Shown here one piece after another: positions 58,877-64,000 of a stretch of 64,000 bases of DNA. The notes beneath the pieces were generated by a model. It did no database searches, was not told the origin of the DNA, and saw nothing but the letters and a program-made list of their open reading frames with translations. The position numbers and the translations under genes are program-made. How positions within the stretch are numbered: the stretch's first letter is position 1; every line of letters starts with the position of its first letter. Source of the DNA: Camillea tinctor (taxonomy: Eukaryota; Ascomycota; Sordariomycetes; Xylariales; Xylariaceae); the NCBI GenBank assembly GCA_022578605.1, contig MU394086.1, positions 333,929 to 397,928 on the forward strand, written 5' to 3'.

Positions 58877-60812
58877 TTAGCTACTCTGCTGCTCCATGTG
58901 AGTGGGCAAGTTGTAGCTTGCGTAGTCCGCGTGCACGAAGGCACGGTCTACCATGGGGACGGACTCGAGGACGTAGCCTAAGCTTTCGCAGAGGTCGTGT
59001 GAGTCACGTAGGGTTGTCGAGGCATCGAGGATGATGTCGACTTCGACATTGAGCTTGTCGCCGGCGTGGTACGCCTGCAGGCCCTGGATTTGCTTAATGG
59101 TCTTAGCAAAGCGCATTGCCAGGTAGAGGAGTACGTTGCGCTGATCAGCGGTAGCTGAGAAGCCACTTAGGTTCTTGATGTGCTGGAGCGACGTCTGTGA
59201 CCAGTTAATGATGACGACGACCGATAGTACTAGACCACCTAGCGCGTCGAGCCACCAGATTTTGAGGTAGAAACCAGCTGAAGTATAATCGTTAGCAAGC
59301 TTCTAGGTTAATGAAGCTGCGCAAGGAGATCACTCACTGATGGGGAAGAGGATGGAGCCTGTGTTGAAGATAACGTCGGTCATGGCATCGGCAGCTCTGG
59401 GCTCTAGTTAGATTATCATCTTCGTAGGATAGCTGGCCAACTTACAATGCTTGAACGCTGGAGTTCTTCACCAACCGACACCAAAGCCAACAAAGCCCCT
59501 TAATCAGCACCGTTGAAAGCATGATACTAAGGGCCGGGATTCCACTAAGATCATATTTGAGTAAGCTTGGGTGAACATTTCGGTGCAAATGGGTAGGACG
59601 AGAATAAAAAGGAATAAAAACTTACACTTCGATCAACTCGTGCTCCGGTGAGAGCAGGCGGTTGACCGATTCGAGGGCGACTTGGGTGAACGAGGTGATC
59701 ATGATAACCGAGAAAACCAACACACCCAGCGGTTCCAATCTCCGCCGTCCGACGGGATACTTGTACTGGTCCTGCCGCGAGATTAACCATGTCGTAATCC
59801 ACACGATAACCGTCGACAGAAAGTCCAGGACCGCGTCTACCAAACTGGCCAACACCGACATGGATGACATGGAGATGACCACAGCGACCTTGCCGGCAAG
59901 TAGGATCACGTTGGCTGCAAAATTGACATAGATGGCTAGGGCAACGATGCGGTCACCGCTGTCTAGATCGTCATCCTCTTCGGGCCAAGGAACCTCGGGC
60001 TTGGGGTCCCCCTCGTCTACGTGCTCGTCGTCTTCGTTGTTGAACAAGGGGGTGGTTTCGGTGGCGCGGTATATATCCTTCGGAGTCCGCTTCACCTTCT
60101 TGATGGCGCCCGTCCTGCTCGCTTGGGTGTTGGCATCACTGCTGTTGAGCTCGTCATTCTCGGATATAATTCGTGGGCTGGAGGATGAGTCGGTGGCGTC
60201 CACCAAGGCCCCAGTCACGGAGACATTGGATTTTATCACCAGACTCGTAAGGCTGCCGGGCTCCTCAGTTATAGTGTCCGGCACGTCTACGTCCTTAAAC
60301 GAGCTATATGGGAGGTCGTTGTATTCGTTGACAAGGTCGTGGGGGAGGCTGCTGTCCAGGAGACGGTCGATGTAGAGGTACTGTTGGATGAGATAGTTGG
60401 TCCGCTCGTAATATTCCCTCAGTGGTTTGCTGTACTCGCTGAGCTGCTCCTCGGTCTTCCAGTACCGCGCCCACTTGTATCGTAGATTTGAATTGCCTAT
60501 CAGTCGCATAGACCGCATCTGGGTGCTCCGCAGGAGCTGTTGACGGCGAGCGGCTTCATCCAAGGAATCATACCCTGCGGCGGACTCCTCGTCGTCCGGA
60601 CCTGAACTTCGCCCCCAAACACTGCCATAGCTGTGTAGGGAAGTATGCGAGCGATTCCTGCTCAGGAGATGCGTAAGAACGCTCTGGCCACGACTTGGTA
60701 GTATCGGACCACTCTCCTCCTGAGATAACAAGAACGAGTTTATACGATAGTGACCATCTCGGTGGGGTGGCGAATTAGACAACCACGAAGGGCCATTGTC
60801 GTAAGATGTCAT
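58877..60812 (-). CDS. Mn-type cation diffusion facilitator (four exons)
   Basis: Exons 59626-60812, 59446-59544, 59338-59396, 58877-59277 (1746 nt, 581 residues). A cytosolic N-terminus of about 290 acidic/Ser-rich residues precedes six membrane helices. TM2 carries DAVLD (Asp326/330), TM5 carries DAMTD (Asp432/436) in the NSSVQALAADAMTD motif, and the GRRRLEPLGVLVFSVIM signature follows TM3. The DxxxD pairs in both helices are the hallmark of the Mn-CDF (MTP8/MTP11-like) subfamily, as opposed to the HxxxD of Zn-CDFs. The C-terminal cytosolic domain (DVDIILDAS-like NVEVDIILDASTTL) ends HMEQQSS. The likely role is Mn2+/H+ antiport into vacuole or Golgi; cellular location is not visible. Confidence 0.92.
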
Positions 60813-63800
60813 GTTGGGTGAATTGTTGCAGCGGAGTGTATGTATGATATGACTTATGGTAAGATGAGCAAAGGAAAGGAAAAGGGAATATAAATGCTCG
60901 GCGTGTTATACCAACTACTATGGAGAGTTGTAGTTAGGTTATTCCCCGAGTGGCATTGGAGGATGCCAAAAAGAGAAAATATCGCAAACACGTGAAGAGA
61001 TATAAAGTTGAACGGGCGAAAAAGGCGTAAAAATGAAATTCACCGGGTTAAAACATAAAACATCCCAGCTGAATGCATTTAAACAATGAGAAGGAAAAGC
61101 CCAAGACTTCTCTATTTCTACTAGTACTTACTATTGTTCTTATCGCCGAACAACGGCAAACTGCAAGTTGCTGCAAGGTTCTAGGGAGGGAGATCTGTGT
61201 AGCAGTTCATGATGTCAATCTTAACCCAATAGGGATTAGGGTTTCAAAAGCTGTGCAGCCGTCCTTTGCAGGGTCCTCTGCATCTGGCCTCACCATTGGC
61301 TGGAAACTCGGAAAACCCCCGCCAAGTCCCGGGTATCCTGGTCTGGGGTGGCTTGTGATTGCGACTCGTTGTGGGGGGGTTTTCTCAGTCTGAGTTTCGC
61401 GCTTAACAATTCAACGTGGGTTCAACTCGGTTCAACTTCATTTCGAAGGTAACTCACGGTCTTGACCGTAGCATTCAATTCTTCAGACGTAGGTTATATG
61501 TATATATCCCTCGCCCCCCGTCCCCCGTTTCCCCCCTCTCCCCCCCGTCACCGACTGCATATAATATATGTACATACAAAATCCCACTGCAGGCTTGTTC
61601 ACGCGGTCCGTAATTTGGCTCAAGCCAGTATGATTAGAGAAGACTTGGCTGGTCTGAGGGTAGACGCCTTGAGTCGCATCGCAGGTCCGATTTATGGATC
61701 GTACTCTGCACTGAAACATTGGTCCTGCAAAGACATTGGACTTCTTGGACTTCTTGCTGTTGATTCCTACCGACTTCGGTGTCGCCCAAATCGTCTTTCC
61801 AATGAAACATTCTTTGATCTGTGTCCAGTTGTTTCAAGTCGCCGTAGATTCCATTGCAGATGCAACTATCTCCGCAAGATTTGCCATCACCCTGACGATC
61901 AACATATCCTCACGCCTGTAGATCTTCGGTTCCAAACCTACCAAGCCTCCCCTTCCCCTTCCCCTTCTTCAATCTTGACTTCCCATGTCAAATAAAGGGG
62001 CATGGTAGCCACCCTCTCTTACCTCTCTCTTGCTGTCCACAATTGATTGCTCCTAGACTTGCATCTGTATCGTCATGTCGATTGTCATGTCGATTACCGA
62101 CACCACCAGGGTCAGACAATAACGAGCTCCCGCGGAGAATGTGACACTATGCCCAGCAACACGGGTTGCAAGTGCGAATTGATCGTTGATCTACCTGCCG
62201 CCTGCAGCGAGAAGTTGATCGTGAAAACACGTGCGTCTTCCCACCTAATGAGAACCATCTATTCGGGCCGGTCTTGGAATGTTCCTCATAGCAGAGCCGC
62301 ATCGCCTTTTCACCTGAATTCCCGCTCTCTCAGCCTGTCTAGGACCTGCTCTCTCCGCAAGCGTATGAAGTCGAGCTTTGGCCATGTTGAAACGTCTAGC
62401 TCATATATCAGCTTTCTGAGCTAAGCGAGGACGTCTGCATAGGGCAATTTTCCGATTGGCCCCCTTATTTTCACTATTTTGCTCCGCGTATTCCCGGGAG
62501 AATCAGAATATCACAAATAGATCGATGTCTATCGATGCGCATCGTCCACTGTCGAGAGAGAGGATACCCGTAGACACACTATTATACGATATGGAAATTG
62601 GGGCCTCGGCCGTGAACACGACCATATATGGGTTTCCGGATAGACTCTATTTCCAATGGCGAGTCGTAGTGCGGCGAGTGTAGGGGAAAGCCTCAAATGC
62701 TAAAGGCATCTTCTCGGGTCTGAAATTAAGTACACGGTTAGAAAAGCCGACCGCTATTGCGCCGTCGTGGGGAATACTGAATCGAGCCTTATCGATAAAA
62801 CACCTTGTACTAGGTTACTCAGTAACCTCTGTAGTACGTATCAAGTGCCCGTACCTGGACATACCCGCATACTTAACCTACTACTTACATGCGTAAGTTT
62901 AGATAAGTTTGGTGCTTTTGACTAGGTTAGTACTTAAGTGCTAGTTAACCTAGTGTTGGGTAGTGACACCTGGAAAGAAGCAGCATTTTAAGCTTAATCG
63001 ACTGAGGTTGGACAGGTCGTTCTGATTGGGTCATCTCGTGATTCCTCGCCTGTTCTGGCTGTCTGGGTCAATCCTTTTTATTTAATAAATTGCTTCCAAT
63101 CAAACCAAACAGATCGCACATCACCGAAAGCATCGATCATCCCTTACTGCACAGAAGCCTACTGGAACTCTCCGGGTGTCCGTTGGAGTGAGAGTCCGTC
63201 AGTACCGTATAGCACAGTACATTTCATAACCTAAGAATAAATAGGAGAAGACCCTTTTATTAGTCGTCCAGCCTTTTATTAGTCGTCCAGGCGGACAATT
63301 AAATAAGTGTCTGCTAATAAAGCTGGTCCGTCGGCCTAAACGCTCGAAAGACAAGTCCTAATTCGACAAGTCGACATGCCAATGCAGCCCGCTCAGATTG
63401 GCAGTTGATGTCATGAGATCAACAAAATATGGTGCACAGCAGGAACGTGCTTAAATAGTCACGTAACCTGTGGCGGCAGTTCAGCTCGTCACCTCACCGT
63501 ATCGTAAAAAACGCCATCGTTTATCTCATTTCGGTTGAGCGTGGGGCCATCTTGTCGGAGAATATGGGTTTGTAGTAAGTAGTAGTGTAGTACATAACAA
63601 AACGAGCGGATAGGAGGGAGTACATGAATGAGATGAATGTATGTAGGTAAGATATTTCTTGTAAGCATAGGAACAAAGCTAACCGGATAGATAATTAAAT
63701 ATCTATACATAGGAGGCGACGTGGTTTGAAGGAAGAAGAAAAGGCTGGTAACTGGGCGCGCCACTACCGATGTGTCCTAGCAGCTAGGTAGGCAGCGTGA

Positions 63801-64000
63801 GGGCTTACCCCGTTGCTTTTTTATCCTATTCAAATACCCCAACCCCTCTTACTAAGAGGGAAGATCATATCAGGTGTTTGGACGTACATACATAAACCTA
63901 CCTACCTACGGAGAATCCTAGCAAAAGAACCTGCCTGCCAAGACTTTTGTCAATTCTTAGCAGGGACTAGGTACACCTGTCAATCAGCTGCCTGCAGCTG
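60813..64000. other. Right-end stretch without supported gene
   Basis: 3.2 kb. It contains the CDF leader, a C-rich tract (about 61510-61550), and a 19-bp tandem duplication with hairpin (63253-63326). A weak 177-residue frame at 61462-61995 and a short frame near 62150-62424 have no recognisable content or splicing pattern, so I do not call genes. A gene may start beyond the right edge. Confidence 0.5.
63253..63326. repeat. 19-bp tandem duplication plus inverted copy
   Basis: CCTTTTATTAGTCGTCCAG occurs twice head-to-tail (63253-63271, 63272-63290), perfectly. The segment 63307-63326 (GTGTCTGCTAATAAAGCTGG) is an imperfect reverse complement, so the DNA can fold into a stem of about 17 bp. 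This could be a slippage event in a foldback element. Confidence 0.75.

Noticed and set aside
61462..61995. 177-residue frame near the right end
   Set aside because: No family content, unusual composition, no duplicated motif or splicing, and the reverse strand is equally open in pieces.

Overview
The window is a euchromatic stretch from a filamentous ascomycete (Pezizomycotina; gene content and intron style suggest Sordariomycetes, lower rank not determinable). The evidence is short GT-AG introns of about 44-110 nt, many with CTAAC/CTGAC-like branch points, and moderately GC-rich exons in AT-richer, microsatellite-laden spacers. Typical families are present: P450, fungal rhodopsin-like membrane protein, GH17, GH53, Hsp30, a NACHT NLR, a Mn-type CDF transporter and a YTH reader. 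I see no rRNA, no complete tRNA, no CRISPR and no autonomous transposon. Exon joins were worked out by hand; for nearly all multi-exon genes the exon lengths sum to a whole number of codons.

Left part (1-20.5 kb): the 3' end of a divergent kinesin motor gene, a Gln-rich small protein with a duplicated 15-residue motif, a six-exon P450 (minus), an HNH-nuclease-domain protein (minus), a five-exon rhodopsin-like seven-helix membrane protein (plus) bracketed by inverted copies of a dispersed repeat, then three minus-strand genes for secretory or surface products (GH17 beta-1,3-glucanase, a Cys-rich single-pass membrane protein, GH53 endo-galactanase). A 78-aa membrane microprotein and the small heat-shock protein Hsp30, with heat-shock elements next to its TATA box, follow.

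Middle (20.5-42.8 kb): a gene-free 3.3-kb stretch with a foldback (inverted-repeat) element, an RRM+YTH m6A-reader-like gene (minus), an 8.8-kb stretch without a recognisable gene, and then the divergent housekeeping pair proteasome beta-6 (PRE7, minus) and phosphatidylinositol 4-kinase (STT4, plus).

Right part (42.8-64 kb): a 5'-truncated gene relic; an unrecognised GC-rich minus-strand gene whose apparent internal stop codon coincides with a splice acceptor; a tartrate/D-malate dehydrogenase-like gene; a possible tRNA-derived (SINE-like) element with a strong hairpin; an MFS transporter; a NACHT NLR with short ankyrin tail; a third copy of the dispersed repeat; a Mn-CDF transporter (minus); and 3.2 kb with no convincing gene.

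The genes do not form an obvious biosynthetic cluster: housekeeping genes are interspersed with accessory ones. The most novel-looking items are the foldback element whose arms differ only by transitions, the three-copy repeat that brackets the rhodopsin-like gene, the splice-dependent stop codon at 45.3 kb, the NLR, and the SINE-like element.
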